In this document: one piece after another, positions 16,993-27,024 of the stretch
Position numbering within the stretch: the first letter of the stretch is position 1
How the letters are laid out: each line of letters starts with the position of its first letter
Made by a program: the position numbers and the translations under genes
Assembly: GCA_016201045.1 (NCBI GenBank)
Contig: JACQDM010000008.1
Location: forward strand, 1,054,001-1,118,000
DNA from: Afipia sp.
GTDB taxonomy: Bacteria; Pseudomonadota; Alphaproteobacteria; Rhizobiales; Xanthobacteraceae
DNA: 64,000 bases
Reading direction: 5' to 3'
The notes under the pieces: model-generated
The model's database searches: none
The model's input: the letters and a program-made list of their open reading frames with translations, nothing else
Told to the model about the DNA's origin: nothing

Positions 16993-18414
16993 ATGAAATC
17001 TCTTCTTCCGTTTGTCGCCGCGTCGTTTTCTATTTTCATCCCTCAGAATGCGCAGGCCGCGACGCTCGACGGCGCGGCGATGAATTGGCTGCTCTCGCTG
17101 CCGTTCGTCGGATTGCTCCTGACGATTGCGCTCGGGCCGCTGCTGTTCCCGAAAGTCTGGCACAATCACTACGGCAAGATTGGCGCTGCCTGGGCCGCGC
17201 TTGCGCTCGCCGCGATCGCCTCGATCGCCGGCGGCGCGGCGATGGCCGCGTCGTTCGTGCACGCCATGCTGGCGGAGTATATGAGTTTCATTGTGTTGTT
17301 GTTCGCGCTCTACACGGTTGCGGGTGGCATTCTCGTGACCGGCGACATTAAGGGCACGCCTTGGACCAATACAGGCATTCTTGTATTCGGCACGATGATT
17401 GCGAGTATTGTCGGGACCACCGGCGCGGCGATCATTCTCATCCGGCCGCTTCTTCGTGCCAACGCCGCGCGGCCTCACAATACGCACGTCGTGATCTTTT
17501 TCATTATCCTGGTCGCGAATGTAGGAGGCGCGTTGAGCCCGCTTGGCGATCCGCCGTTGTTCGTCGGTTTTTTGCGCGGTGTTGATTTTTTCTGGACCGC
17601 ACAAAATCTCTGGCTGCAAACGGCGATCGTCGCCGGGTTGTTGCTTGCTATGTTCGTTGCGATCGACCTTTGGCACTATCGCACTGAAGACAAGCCTGTG
17701 GCGGCGAAAGCTGCGACGCCGGTCGTCATTCGCGGCCTCGTGAATCTGCCTCTGATCGGCGCGATTATTGCCAGCATCTTGATTGCTGCCGTTGTAAAAA
17801 CGGGAGTTGCGTTCGACATGCTCGGCACCAAGGTGGCGATCGAAAATCTCCTGCGCGATCTTGTGCTTGTCGTCATCGCCCTGCTGTCGCTTTGGTTGAC
17901 GAAAGATGAACACCGCGCTGCGAACGGCTTTACTTGGGAGCCGATCAGAGAAGTGGCAAAACTATTTGCCGCAATTTTTACAGCCATCGTTCCGGTGCTG
18001 GCGATGCTCGAAGCCGGCCGTAACGGAGCCTTCGCATGGCTGCTTTCGGCAGTCACCGCGCCGGATGGCAGCCCGCACGAGGCAGCTTATTTCTGGTTTG
18101 CCGGCCTGATGTCGGCACTGCTCGACAATGCCCCGACCTATCTGCTGTTCTTTCAGTTGGCAGGTGGTGATGCTGAGGTGTTGATGGCCAAATTGTCCGG
18201 GACGCTGGCGGCGATTTCGATGGGTGCAGTCTATATGGGCGCGCTGACATATATCGGAAACGCTCCAAACTTCATGATCTATACAATTGCGATGGAGCGC
18301 GGCATCAAGATGCCGAGCTTTTTCGGATACATGCTGCGGGCAGGCATCATCCTGATCCCCTTGCTTGCCTTGTTGACTGTTCTTCCCCTAGCTCCGGCGC
18401 TTAAATTGCGCTGA
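16993..18414 (+). CDS. sodium:proton antiporter of the NhaD/ion-transporter superfamily
   Basis: A 473-residue protein with an N-terminal signal-like helix and about 12 further hydrophobic segments. It has the pseudo-repeated features of the ion-transporter superfamily: Gly-Ala-Leu-Ser-Pro-Leu-Gly-Asp-Pro-Pro in the first half, and Ser-Ala-Leu-Leu-Asp-Asn-Ala-Pro-Thr plus Tyr-Ile-Gly-Asn-Ala-Pro-Asn in the second. These conserved Asp/Asn loops are typical of NhaD-type Na+/H+ antiporters and related citrate or arsenite carriers. I favour Na+/H+ exchange; the transported ion is not proven. Confidence 0.82.
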   Translation: MKSLLPFVAASFSIFIPQNAQAATLDGAAMNWLLSLPFVGLLLTIALGPLLFPKVWHNHYGKIGAAWAALALAAIASIAGGAAMAASFVHAMLAEYMSFIVLLFALYTVAGGILVTGDIKGTPWTNTGILVFGTMIASIVGTTGAAIILIRPLLRANAARPHNTHVVIFFIILVANVGGALSPLGDPPLFVGFLRGVDFFWTAQNLWLQTAIVAGLLLAMFVAIDLWHYRTEDKPVAAKAATPVVIRGLVNLPLIGAIIASILIAAVVKTGVAFDMLGTKVAIENLLRDLVLVVIALLSLWLTKDEHRAANGFTWEPIREVAKLFAAIFTAIVPVLAMLEAGRNGAFAWLLSAVTAPDGSPHEAAYFWFAGLMSALLDNAPTYLLFFQLAGGDAEVLMAKLSGTLAAISMGAVYMGALTYIGNAPNFMIYTIAMERGIKMPSFFGYMLRAGIILIPLLALLTVLPLAPALKLR

Positions 18415-18571
18415 TCGACACGACGATTCCCGATCGCTGCTCTTGAGCTATTCGAATCTTGAATCGACCGGAATCCTCCGAAAGTGAGCGATTGCCATCG
18501 ATCCGTCGCAGTTGATCCCTCAATCGGCCCCAAAGTTCCAGCATCTCATCCGCTGCGGGGAGTTGTTGGAA

Positions 18572-19327
18572 ATGGTTGTCAAGTTTCTCTCGAAATACAT
18601 CCTGGAAGTGATCCCATCGGTCGTTGCGACGGTCGTCGGTGCTTACATCGTCACGCACTACATCAACGCCAAGCCGGACGCCGACAAACCGAAGTCTCAC
18701 GTCGCCGCGCCTGCGCAGCCCGCCAAGGCCGAAGAGCCGGTGAAGGCGGTTGAAGCCCCTGCCGCCAAGCCCCCAGCAAAGTCCGAGGCTAAGACTGAAC
18801 CGGAGCCGGCTGCGAAGCCCGAGAAATCCTCCGAGACGGCCAGTATCCCTGCCGAACCGCGCCGCTTTTTCCATCCGAAGCCGCGGACGAAGCTGCCGGC
18901 CGAAACCGCGAAGGTCGAAGACACCCGCGATGCGAATGAGATCGCTCGCGAGGCGATCGCGCGGCTGCGTAGTTCGGAACCGGCCCAAGCCGTTGAAGCC
19001 CCACGTGCGCAGCCGGCTCCGCGCCAGCCTGAGCGAGCGAACGTTGGTGTGACCTATGTTCCGGCATCGGCACCGATTCAGGCGCCGCCGGTCCAGCCGC
19101 TTCCGTCGGCAACGAACATGGTCCCGCCGCTGAACGAAACGACAATGGTTGCGCCGGCGCCTCAGCCCCCCATTGTGCGCGAGACCGATGCCTCCCGGCC
19201 GATGCCGCCGGCGGACATTCCATCGCGTCCTCTCGACATCCGGGCGAAGGAACGCACCTCCGTTGCCGAGGACGTTGTCGCCACCGCGAAGTCCGTATTT
19301 CACGCGGTCATTCCCGGCACGAACTGA
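18572..19327 (+). CDS. membrane-anchored Ala/Pro-rich hypothetical protein
   Basis: A 251-residue protein. Residues 1-30 contain one hydrophobic helix (Leu-Glu-Val-Ile-Pro-Ser-Val-Val-Ala-Thr-Val-Val-Gly) and the remainder is a low-complexity Ala/Pro/Glu/Lys region with few conserved-looking segments, ending near Thr-Ala-Lys-Ser-Val-Phe-His-Ala-Val-Ile-Pro. It looks like a single-pass anchor with an extended periplasmic or cytosolic tail. I prefer the ATG at 18572, after GGGGAG; an in-frame ATG 20 codons earlier is possible. No function can be assigned. Confidence 0.65.
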   Translation: MVVKFLSKYILEVIPSVVATVVGAYIVTHYINAKPDADKPKSHVAAPAQPAKAEEPVKAVEAPAAKPPAKSEAKTEPEPAAKPEKSSETASIPAEPRRFFHPKPRTKLPAETAKVEDTRDANEIAREAIARLRSSEPAQAVEAPRAQPAPRQPERANVGVTYVPASAPIQAPPVQPLPSATNMVPPLNETTMVAPAPQPPIVRETDASRPMPPADIPSRPLDIRAKERTSVAEDVVATAKSVFHAVIPGTN

Positions 19328-19350
19328 ACGGCAAAGCTGTCGCGCAAATA

Positions 19351-19378
19351 AAAACGCGGGCTTTGAGGCCCGCGTTTT
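19351..19378. terminator. bidirectional terminator between the Ala/Pro protein and rpsU
   Basis: A perfect 11-bp stem (AAAACGCGGGC at 19351-19361 with GCCCGCGTTTT at 19368-19378) with a 6-nt loop. It carries a T tract on both strands and lies between convergent genes. Confidence 0.85.
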
Positions 19379-19399
19379 CGCATTCAGATCCGAATTCTC

Positions 19400-19708
19400 T
19401 TAGCGAGGACCGCCACGGCCGCCGCCGGCACCGCCGCGACCGCCGCCCATGCCGCCGCGCTCTGCGCCCGGACCGGCACCGAAGGCCGGCTTCGGCTTCA
19501 TCGGCAACAGGCCTTCGCGCTGCAATTTCTTGCGCGCCAGCTTGCGGGCGCGGCGAACGGCTTCCGCCTTCTCGCGGGCCTTCTTCTCGGATGGCTTTTC
19601 GTAATGGCCGCGGAGCTTCATCTCGCGGAAAATGCCCTCGCGCTGCATCTTCTTCTTCAGCGCCTTGAGAGCCTGGTCGACATTGTTATCGCGAACGAGA
19701 ACCTGCAC
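19400..19708 (-). CDS. rpsU: 30S ribosomal protein S21 with Gly/Arg-rich extension
   Basis: A 102-residue protein starting at a GTG (19708) with GAGG eight bases ahead; there is no in-frame ATG nearby. Residues 1-70 are S21: [12 protein letters not shown] and the Arg/Lys-rich Ala-Arg-Arg-x-Ala-Arg-Lys helix. After it comes a tail of about 30 residues made mostly of Gly and Arg, absent from the 71-residue E. coli protein. S21 helps position mRNA on the 30S subunit near the anti-Shine-Dalgarno sequence; the tail may add RNA contacts. Confidence 0.93.
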   Translation of the reverse strand: MQVLVRDNNVDQALKALKKKMQREGIFREMKLRGHYEKPSEKKAREKAEAVRRARKLARKKLQREGLLPMKPKPAFGAGPGAERGGMGGGRGGAGGGRGGPR

Positions 19709-19864
19709 GCGGCATCCTCTTTTCTGATCGGTTTGAAATTCTGCTGATTTTGAAGAGCCGACAAAGGCCATGCCCTTCACATCAAGGGCGCGGATGTATC
19801 AGAGGAAATGCGAATTGTCCACCTGCAGCCCGGCTGTCCTAGTCTGATTTTGCAGGCTTTTTGG

Positions 19865-20974
19865 CTATTTTCCGGTCGGCTTGGCGGGTTTCACCTCGAT
19901 GACATGGCCCATTTTCCGGCCCGGACGCGCTGCGCCCTTGCCGTAGAGATGCACGGTCGCGCCGGGCTTGCCGAGCCATTGGGCATAGCCGTCGATATCG
20001 CTGCCGATGAGGTTCGTCATCGTCACCTCGCCGTGGCGAATCGGATGAGCAAGCGTCCAGCCGGCAATGGCGCGGATATGCTGCTCGAACTGCGAGATGG
20101 ATGCGCCGTCCAGCGTCCAGTGCCCGGAATTGTGCACGCGAGGCGCAATCTCGTTGACCATCAGCGTCGTGCCGGAAGAGCCGGGCACGACGAACATCTC
20201 GACGGCCAGTACACCGACGTAATTCAGCGCAGTCGCGATGCGTGTTGCGGTGTCTCGGGCCTGTGCAGCGAGCGCCTCGGAAATTTTTGCGGGAACGTGC
20301 GAGAATTTCAGGATGTGATCGCGATGCTCGTTTTCCGTCACATCGTAACAGACGACTTCGCCATCTGCGCCGCGCGCGGCGATCACCGAGATTTCCCGCT
20401 CGAACGGAACGAACGATTCAAGAATGGCGGACTTGGTCTGCAGGTCACTCCAGATAGCGTCGGCATTGTAGCCTTCACGAACCATCGCCTGGCCCTTGCC
20501 GTCGTACCCAAAGCGGCGGGTCTTGAGCACAGCAGGCAGGCCGATCGCCGCAGTGGCAGCTTTCAATCCTGCAGCTGAGCCGACGTCGGCATATTTTGCG
20601 GTGGCGATGCTGAGGGACTGCACGAAGTTTTTTTCGGCGAGACGATCCTGCGTTGTTTCCAGAACCTTCGGGTCCGGTAGCACCACGCGGCGAGCCGCCA
20701 GAATCATCGCTGCGGACGCGGGGATATTCTCGAACTCGTAAGTAATGACATCGACGTCCGACGCAAAGAGTTCCAGTGCCTCGACATCGGCGTATTCTGC
20801 GCAGGTCGCCTTCTGCACGACGTCAAAAGCAGGCGAGTCAGGATCGGGCGAAAAAATATGCGTCTTCAGTCCGAGACGCGCCGCGGCCATTGCCAGCATC
20901 CGGCCCAACTGTCCACCGCCCAGAATGCCGACGGTGTCGCCCGGCTTCAGCGTCACCCGATTGAGGGATGTCAC
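19865..20974 (-). CDS. purK: N5-carboxyaminoimidazole ribonucleotide synthase
   Basis: A 369-residue ATP-grasp enzyme of purine synthesis. It carboxylates aminoimidazole ribonucleotide with bicarbonate and ATP to give N5-CAIR, the substrate of PurE. The N-terminal [11 protein letters not shown], the [11 protein letters not shown] ATP-grasp loop and the [14 protein letters not shown] signature are all visible. The start overlaps the purE stop by 4 nt, so the pair is translationally coupled. Confidence 0.96.
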   Translation of the reverse strand: MTSLNRVTLKPGDTVGILGGGQLGRMLAMAAARLGLKTHIFSPDPDSPAFDVVQKATCAEYADVEALELFASDVDVITYEFENIPASAAMILAARRVVLPDPKVLETTQDRLAEKNFVQSLSIATAKYADVGSAAGLKAATAAIGLPAVLKTRRFGYDGKGQAMVREGYNADAIWSDLQTKSAILESFVPFEREISVIAARGADGEVVCYDVTENEHRDHILKFSHVPAKISEALAAQARDTATRIATALNYVGVLAVEMFVVPGSSGTTLMVNEIAPRVHNSGHWTLDGASISQFEQHIRAIAGWTLAHPIRHGEVTMTNLIGSDIDGYAQWLGKPGATVHLYGKGAARPGRKMGHVIEVKPAKPTGK

Positions 20975-21459
20975 TTAGCGTCCTCGGGTCGTTCGCGGAC
21001 TGCTTCGGTTTGCTGCTTGCGCCATGCCGCAAGCCTTGTCGCAAGCCCCGCATCGGTCAAAGCCAGCACGCTTGCCGCGAGAAGGGCGGCGTTGATCGCA
21101 CCGGCTTTTCCAATTGCCAAAGTACCGACCGGAATTCCGGCGGGCATTTGTACGATCGAATAAAGCGAATCCATGCCGGACAGCGCCTTGGATTCCACAG
21201 GCACGCCGAACACGGGAAGCTCCGTCAATGATGCAGCCATACCCGGGAGATGCGCCGCACCGCCTGCGCCCGCGATCACAACCTTGAATCCGGCGGCCTT
21301 CGCGCCCTTGGCAAATTTATAAAGCCGGTCCGGGGTGCGGTGGGCTGAAACGATCTGCGCCTCGTGCGCGATGCCGAGCGCCGTGAGGGTTTCGGCAGCA
21401 TGTTTCATGGTGTCCCAGTCGGACTGGCTTCCCATGATGATGGCAACGGGGGCGGTCAT
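20971..21459 (-). CDS. purE: N5-carboxyaminoimidazole ribonucleotide mutase
   Basis: A 162-residue enzyme, the usual length for class I PurE. It moves the carboxyl group of N5-CAIR to C4 of the ring. The Ile-Met-Gly-Ser-Gln-Ser-Asp-Trp substrate loop near residues 8-15, Ser-Ala-His-Arg-Thr-Pro and [10 protein letters not shown] are all intact. It leads the purEK operon and is divergent from a GGDEF gene. Confidence 0.96.
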   Translation of the reverse strand: MTAPVAIIMGSQSDWDTMKHAAETLTALGIAHEAQIVSAHRTPDRLYKFAKGAKAAGFKVVIAGAGGAAHLPGMAASLTELPVFGVPVESKALSGMDSLYSIVQMPAGIPVGTLAIGKAGAINAALLAASVLALTDAGLATRLAAWRKQQTEAVRERPEDAK

Positions 21460-21593
21460 GAAAAAACGTCTTTATGGCCTCGAAACAGGAGGCGGATTTT
21501 AGGGTTCGAATTTGGGGTGGCAAGTTGCAGGGAAAGGAATAGCCTTTCGGGGTCAACACCGGCAAGTCCCCTTAAAGCCTTGGGACGACTGAA

Positions 21594-22256
21594 TTGGCCA
21601 AGAAAGTTACCAAGAAATCTGCAAAACGAGCCGGGACGGGAACACGTTCCCGCGAGCCAAAGGCGAAGGCTCCTCGGATCTCGTCAGCCGAAAAAACCAT
21701 TCGTGCGCTCAGGACCAAGCTCGCTGGCGCGAACGCGCGAATCGATGAGCTTCAGGCCTGGGCCGATACCGACTTTCTGCTCAACATCTTTAATCGGCGT
21801 GGCTTCGAACGCGAGCTTGCGCGATCGATTGCTTACATCAAACGCTATGCGGCGACCGCCGCGCTGATCGTGCTGGATGTCGATCGGCTCAAGCCCGTCA
21901 ACGACACGCATGGTCATGCCGCAGGCGATGCCGTGCTCAAGGGCGTCGTCGAAGTCCTGATGCGTCACGTCCGCTCCTCCGATGTCGTCGGACGGCTCGG
22001 CGGCGATGAGTTCGGTCTGTTGCTGTGGAATTTGTCCGAAGAGCATGCGCTAGCGAAAGCGAAAGCCCTCGAAGGCGCGATCGATCAACTGACATTCGTT
22101 TTCAAGGGGCATGCCGTGAATGCAGGGGCGTCGGCGGGCGTTGCTCTGCTCGGTCCGCTGGATGATGCAACAACGATTTTGGAGAAAGCCGATCGCGCGA
22201 TGTACGAGCGCAAGGGGGCTAGGCGCGATTTGAGACCTGTTCAGGTCAGGCGATGA
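21594..22256 (+). CDS. small GGDEF-domain protein (probable diguanylate cyclase)
   Basis: A 220-residue protein started by TTG. Residues 1-35 form a basic Lys/Arg/Ala-rich tail, 35-60 a short coiled coil, and the rest is a GGDEF domain with intact Leu-Gly-Gly-Asp-Glu-Phe-Gly, so it should make cyclic di-GMP. The Arg-x2-Asp inhibitory site is not evident. There is no sensory or receiver domain. The basic tail resembles those of nucleic-acid-binding proteins. The TTG has only a weak GGGA ahead; it is used because no ATG exists before the conserved region. Confidence 0.82.
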   Translation: MAKKVTKKSAKRAGTGTRSREPKAKAPRISSAEKTIRALRTKLAGANARIDELQAWADTDFLLNIFNRRGFERELARSIAYIKRYAATAALIVLDVDRLKPVNDTHGHAAGDAVLKGVVEVLMRHVRSSDVVGRLGGDEFGLLLWNLSEEHALAKAKALEGAIDQLTFVFKGHAVNAGASAGVALLGPLDDATTILEKADRAMYERKGARRDLRPVQVRR

Positions 22257-22452
22257 TATCGGGCGTGATCTGGTCTTCGATGAAAGAAATCCGGTCGCGC
22301 AACTGCAGTTTCCGTTTCTTCAGCCGCTGCATCCGCAACAGATCTGGTGCGGGCGATTGTTGCAGCGCTTCGATGGCGGCATCGAGATCGCGGTGCTCCT
22401 GCTGAAGCCGCGCCAATTCGGCAGCGAAATCGTTGTTGTCCTGCTCTGCCAT
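22246..22452 (-). CDS. YdcH family (DUF465) small coiled-coil protein
   Basis: A 68-residue helical protein with the DUF465 signature: an N-terminal coiled coil, then Leu-Lys-Lys-Arg-Lys-Leu-Gln-Leu-Arg-Asp-Arg-Ile near residues 44-55. Its 3' end overlaps the GGDEF gene by 11 bp on the opposite strand. A second member of the family starts 250 nt away in the divergent direction. The function of YdcH proteins is unknown. Confidence 0.85.
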   Translation of the reverse strand: MAEQDNNDFAAELARLQQEHRDLDAAIEALQQSPAPDLLRMQRLKKRKLQLRDRISFIEDQITPDIIA

Positions 22453-22702
22453 AACCGTGCGTGACTTTATTCGATCGGACTTTCAGCAAGTTGTCGCTTG
22501 CCGCCATGCGGCTAAGTCATTGCAGAAAACCGGAGCCAGTTCCAGCCGCGGTATCAAGGGGTGGTTCCGTCACGATTCGTTTCCAACGATACAAAATATC
22601 GCAGGGACAGTTTTTCAAATCCCTGTCGACAGAACCAAGCACTCATGTAGACTTGGTCGTCCAGAATTAAATCTGAGGTCCAACGTCCTACGGAGGCTTC
22701 TT

Positions 22703-22888
22703 ATGGCAATTCAGGCGCATCTCGTTGAACTGGAACGAAAACACGAAGTTCTGGAAAACGAATTGCACGATGCTCTCAAGCATCTTTCCACGGACGACCT
22801 CCAAATCATCGAACTGAAGCGCCGCAAGTTGGTGCTCAAGGACGAAATCGAGCGTCTCCGCCATTCGGCCAGTATCACTGTTCACTGA
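22703..22888 (+). CDS. YdcH family (DUF465) small coiled-coil protein
   Basis: A 61-residue protein with an almost continuous helix and the DUF465 core Leu-Lys-Arg-Arg-Lys-Leu-Val-Leu-Lys-Asp-Glu-Ile. The ATG at 22703 has CGGAGG at ideal spacing. A longer upstream frame exists but has no such site. It is paired back to back with the other DUF465 gene, suggesting an old duplication, though only the C-terminal motif is shared. Confidence 0.87.
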   Translation: MAIQAHLVELERKHEVLENELHDALKHLSTDDLQIIELKRRKLVLKDEIERLRHSASITVH

Positions 22889-22942
22889 TACCCGCCCGTA
22901 AATCCTCGCATTTTTCCATTCCGGAAGCGCAGTCGGACCTCG

Positions 22943-24046
22943 TCACATCTCGACGAGAGCCGCGACGCGCTCCGCTATGGCCAAAGAGGATGTCAGGCCC
23001 GGAGATTCGATCCCGAACAGGTTCACCAGACCGGGAAGGCCGTGGTCCGCCGACCCCTGAATGACGAAGTCCTGCCGAGCGATCTCGGGCGGCACAATTT
23101 TTGGGCGGATACCCGCATAGCTCGGACTGAGTGCACCATCGGGCAGTGACGGCCAGTAGCGGCGGATGGCGGGATAGAACCGTTCCGCGCGCGCAGGATC
23201 GACCATGTAATCAAGCTCCTTCACCCATTCCACATCGGGTCCGAATTTGGCCTGCCCCCCAAGATCGATGGTGAGGTGGACGCCTAATCCGCCAGCCTCG
23301 GGCACCGGATAGATCAGATGCGAGAAGGGTACGCGCGTGCTGCAACTGAAATAATTGCCCTTGGCGTAATACGCGGTGGGAATATGCTCGGCGGGCATTC
23401 CTTCAATAGATCGCGCAATCGCAGGTGCTGACAATCCCGCTGAGTTGATGAGCAACCGGCAGCCGAGGGTCATCGGCGCATCGCCTCCGACCTCGACCTC
23501 GAAGCCATCAGCATTCGATTTTGCGCGAACCAGTGGCGCGTGAAAGGCGAGGGCACCTCCGTCGTCCTCGATCTCGCCGCGCAGCGACAGCATGTAGGCA
23601 TGGCTGTCGACGATGCCGGTCGAGGGCGACAGCAGCGCGCCGGTGCAGCTGAGTGCGGGTTCGAGCGCGCAAGCCTCTGCGCCGCTCAGCGGTGTCATGT
23701 CGTCCACGCCATTGGCTTCGGCATGCGCCTTGATCGACGCGAGTTTGCTGTTTTCGCTTTCGCTTGTAGCAACGATCAGCTTGCCGCAGCGGCGATGGGC
23801 GATCCCGCGTTCGCTGCAATACGTATAGAGCATCTTCTTTCCGCTGACGCAGAGCTGCGCCATGAGGCTACCAGCCGGATAGTAGATACCGGCGTGGATT
23901 ACTTCGCTGTTGCGCGATGAAGTTCCCGTGCCGATGTCGCCGGCAGCTTCCAGCACGATCACTTCAAGTCCCGCCTGCGCGAGGCGGCGCCCTACCGCAA
24001 GGCCGACGACACCCGCGCCGACAACGACGCAGTCAATTCGCTCCAT
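22943..24046 (-). CDS. FAD-dependent oxidoreductase, L-2-hydroxyglutarate dehydrogenase-like
   Basis: A 367-residue flavoprotein of the DAO family. The N-terminal [10 protein letters not shown] loop binds the FAD adenosine part, and Thr-Ser-x-[12 protein letters not shown] is the segment typical of LhgO/L2HGDH enzymes. The C-terminal Tyr-Ala-Gly-Ile-Arg-Pro-Lys and [10 protein letters not shown] motifs agree. It probably oxidises L-2-hydroxyglutarate or a similar 2-hydroxy acid. It lies alone, divergent from a c-di-GMP gene. Confidence 0.85.
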   Translation of the reverse strand: MERIDCVVVGAGVVGLAVGRRLAQAGLEVIVLEAAGDIGTGTSSRNSEVIHAGIYYPAGSLMAQLCVSGKKMLYTYCSERGIAHRRCGKLIVATSESENSKLASIKAHAEANGVDDMTPLSGAEACALEPALSCTGALLSPSTGIVDSHAYMLSLRGEIEDDGGALAFHAPLVRAKSNADGFEVEVGGDAPMTLGCRLLINSAGLSAPAIARSIEGMPAEHIPTAYYAKGNYFSCSTRVPFSHLIYPVPEAGGLGVHLTIDLGGQAKFGPDVEWVKELDYMVDPARAERFYPAIRRYWPSLPDGALSPSYAGIRPKIVPPEIARQDFVIQGSADHGLPGLVNLFGIESPGLTSSLAIAERVAALVEM

Positions 24047-24120
24047 GCACAGAGCCCGCCTGCGTTGTGTTTCTCGTGATCATTTCTTGCACAAGCCGCT
24101 TCGCTGCGGTGCAGCCTTCG

Positions 24121-24135
24121 TTAGCGTTTCGTTAA
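24121..24135. promoter_or_regulatory. CtrA-like box in the divergent region before the GGDEF-EAL gene
   Basis: TTAG-N7-TTAA, one mismatch from the CtrA consensus, 75 nt before the oxidoreductase start and 118 nt before the GGDEF-EAL start. Chance matches are expected; the link to c-di-GMP signalling makes it worth recording. Confidence 0.25.
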
Positions 24136-24252
24136 GCATAGGCGCCCATTTGCCTGCATTTAAATCAGTTTGTTCGCACCGCGCAGTACGCGTTTACCCG
24201 ATTCAAACGGGTGCAACCAGAGAGTGTCCCTGAAGAATTCCGCGGAATTGAA

Positions 24253-26955
24253 ATGACGGGCTGGCAGAAGCAGGCGCGCGTACATACAGCGACCATCATC
24301 CGGTTCGTTGCGATTGCGCTTGCCGCAGTTTTGCTCAGCAATCAGGCGTTGGCACAGATCGCCGCCACGCCCGACGGATCGTTCGTGGCCGTTCCTGCGC
24401 CCTCATCGCGAGCAATGCTGTGGCAAATGCTGGTCGGCGGTTTCGTCGTCTTCGCATTTCTCGGCTCAATCATTCTCTGGATCATGTCGGCGTTGCAACG
24501 TGTCCAGCGGCGTCATCGCTATGACACTGCCTTCGTGCAGACAACGCTCAACAGGTTGAGCCAGGGCATGGTGATGGTGAACCGCAGCGGCCGGGTCATC
24601 TTCATCAACGATCGCTATCTCGAAATGTACGGGCTTTCGAGGTCGGATCTGAAGCCCGGCATGACGTCGCAGGAATTGGTCGAACTTCGGCACCGCAAAG
24701 GCGTGCTCGGGCACGGGATCGAGGAATTCCGCAAGCTCATCGATACGTCAGCCTCCCATTTCACCGAACTGCCGGATGGACGGTCGATTTCCGTGCAGCA
24801 TCGCAAATTCGCGACCGGCGGCATGGTGTCGTTGCACGACGACTGCACCGATCAGCGCAAGCTGATGAAGGAACTCGCAAATACCAAAGGGTTCCTGGAA
24901 TCGGTGATCGACAACATCCCGGTTTGCGTTTCGGTCAAATCGATCGAAGACCGGCGCTATATCCTGGCCAACCGTGCCTTTGAAATTTACTGCGGTATGG
25001 AACGGGACGAGATTATCGGCAAAACCGCCGAGAGTCTGTATCGGCCGGACAATGCGAAATCGGTCGAGCGACTCGACAGCGAGGCAATTCAATCCGCGTC
25101 AGGCAGTACGCATACCGAAATGCCGGTGGATCTTCACAATGGCCGCCGCATCGTTGCCTGCAATCGTGTCATTGCGCGCGGCGAGGACGGCAAGCCGGAA
25201 TACCTTATTTCACTGTTCGAAGATGTCACTGAGCGCCGTTCGCTCTCTCGCGAAATCAAGGACGCCAAGAAATTCCTCGAACTCGTCGTCGACAACGTGC
25301 CGGTTGCGCTGGTCGTCAAACGACTGGTCGACGGACAATACGTGCTCGCCAATCGCGGTGCCGAGGCGATCCTTAACCGCAGCCACGAAGAAGTAATCGG
25401 TCTCACAACGCCTGATGTTTTCAACGAACGCGACGCGAAGTTTATCGCTAAGCGCGACGAGGATGCAGTCCGCAAGAAGGGGATCATTACCGAGGAACAT
25501 CCGATCCAGACCGGGAACGGCTTGCGCCTGTTCCTCACGCGCCGCGTGACCGTGCTCGATGAGAACGGCGAGCCGCAGTATCTGATCAACACCAACGAAG
25601 ACATTACCGACCGCCGCGAAACAGAATCGCGGATGGCCCATATGGCCTACCATGACGCACTGACCGAGCTGCCGAACCGCGCGGCGTTCCTTCAGGCGTT
25701 GTCGCAGATGATCGATGCGTGCGAAGGCACCGACGAGGAATTTGCGGTGCTTTCGGTCGATCTCGACCGATTGAAAGAAATCAACGACGTGTTCGGTCAC
25801 GAAGTCGGCGACAGGCTCTTGATCGAAGTGTCGCGGCGCGTTCAGGAAGCCGCGCTCGGCGGCGTGGTCGCGCGGTTGAGCGGCGATGAATTCGGACTGA
25901 TCATCGACGGCAAGCAGCCGGATGCCGCCGCCGCCCTTGCTGGCCGGCTCGCGGACATGATGCAGCAGGAATTCGTATTCGACGACCGTTCCATCCGTAT
26001 CGGTCTGACGACGGGCATCGCGGTGTTCCCGCGTCACGGCCGCAATGCCGAAACATTGCTCGCCAATGCCGACGCTGCTCTATTCCGAGCAAAAGCGAAG
26101 TCGCGTGGCTCGATCAACTTCTACGAAGCGGAGATGGACCAGAAGATTCGCGACCGCCGCGTTCTTCACCAGGAACTCTCGAGGGCCATCCGCAACGGAG
26201 AGTTGTCGTTGCACTATCAGCCTCAGGTCGCCATACGTCAGCGCGATGGTGGCCGGGAGCCAGTCGGCTTCGAGGCGCTCGCGCGTTGGGCTCATCCGGT
26301 GCGCGGAAATGTATCGCCGGCCGATTTCATTCCGCTCGCCGAAGAAAGCGGCCTGATCGTTGAAATGGGCGAGTGGATTTTGCGCGAAGCCTGCCGCGAA
26401 GCGGCGTCTTGGCCTTTGCCGCTTCAGGTTGCGGTCAACCTGTCGCCGGCGCAATTCATGCGCTGCGACGTGGTCGGTATGGTCCATTCGATTCTGTTGG
26501 AAACGGGTCTGCCCGCCGCGCGGCTCGAACTCGAAATCACCGAAGGCGTGCTGATCGAGGACATGGATCGCGGTCTGGCGCTGCTGCGCCGCCTGAAGGC
26601 GCTCGGCGTACATATTGCGATGGACGATTTCGGCAGCGGTTATTCCTCATTGACCTATCTGCAGGCCTTCCCTTTCGACAAGATCAAGATCGACCGGACC
26701 TTCGTGATGAACCTCGGGCGCAATCCGCAATCGGCCGCGATCATCCGAGCCGTCATTGGCCTTGGTCACGGCCTCGATATCCCGATCGTCGCCGAGGGCG
26801 TCGAAACCCAAGAACAGCTGGAATTCCTGCGCAAGCTGAATTGCGCAAGCGTGCAAGGCTACTTTATCGGCAAGCCTGCGCCAATCCAGCAATACGGTTC
26901 CTGGGTTGGCCGCGCCGAATTGTCCAAGGACGATGTTGCGCGTCTGACGGGCTAG
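24253..26955 (+). CDS. membrane PAS-PAS-PAS-GGDEF-EAL signalling protein
   Basis: A 900-residue c-di-GMP protein. Two hydrophobic segments (about residues 14-35 and 58-82) frame a short periplasmic loop; three PAS modules follow (about 95-210, 210-335 and 335-460). The GGDEF domain has Ser-Gly-Asp-Glu-Phe, a variant still seen in active cyclases. The EAL domain keeps Glu-Ala-Leu and Asp-Asp-Phe-Gly-Ser-Gly-Tyr-Ser-Ser, so phosphodiesterase activity is likely. The ATG at 24253 starts directly at the first membrane segment; a GTG 14 codons earlier is possible. The two central PAS modules resemble each other, suggesting internal duplication. Confidence 0.9.
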   Translation: MTGWQKQARVHTATIIRFVAIALAAVLLSNQALAQIAATPDGSFVAVPAPSSRAMLWQMLVGGFVVFAFLGSIILWIMSALQRVQRRHRYDTAFVQTTLNRLSQGMVMVNRSGRVIFINDRYLEMYGLSRSDLKPGMTSQELVELRHRKGVLGHGIEEFRKLIDTSASHFTELPDGRSISVQHRKFATGGMVSLHDDCTDQRKLMKELANTKGFLESVIDNIPVCVSVKSIEDRRYILANRAFEIYCGMERDEIIGKTAESLYRPDNAKSVERLDSEAIQSASGSTHTEMPVDLHNGRRIVACNRVIARGEDGKPEYLISLFEDVTERRSLSREIKDAKKFLELVVDNVPVALVVKRLVDGQYVLANRGAEAILNRSHEEVIGLTTPDVFNERDAKFIAKRDEDAVRKKGIITEEHPIQTGNGLRLFLTRRVTVLDENGEPQYLINTNEDITDRRETESRMAHMAYHDALTELPNRAAFLQALSQMIDACEGTDEEFAVLSVDLDRLKEINDVFGHEVGDRLLIEVSRRVQEAALGGVVARLSGDEFGLIIDGKQPDAAAALAGRLADMMQQEFVFDDRSIRIGLTTGIAVFPRHGRNAETLLANADAALFRAKAKSRGSINFYEAEMDQKIRDRRVLHQELSRAIRNGELSLHYQPQVAIRQRDGGREPVGFEALARWAHPVRGNVSPADFIPLAEESGLIVEMGEWILREACREAASWPLPLQVAVNLSPAQFMRCDVVGMVHSILLETGLPAARLELEITEGVLIEDMDRGLALLRRLKALGVHIAMDDFGSGYSSLTYLQAFPFDKIKIDRTFVMNLGRNPQSAAIIRAVIGLGHGLDIPIVAEGVETQEQLEFLRKLNCASVQGYFIGKPAPIQQYGSWVGRAELSKDDVARLTG

Positions 26956-27024
26956 ACGCAAGTTCTCCAGCCAAATTCTCGAAATGCTTGACTTGCAATG
27001 GCCGCCGTCGGAGATCATCGCGGC

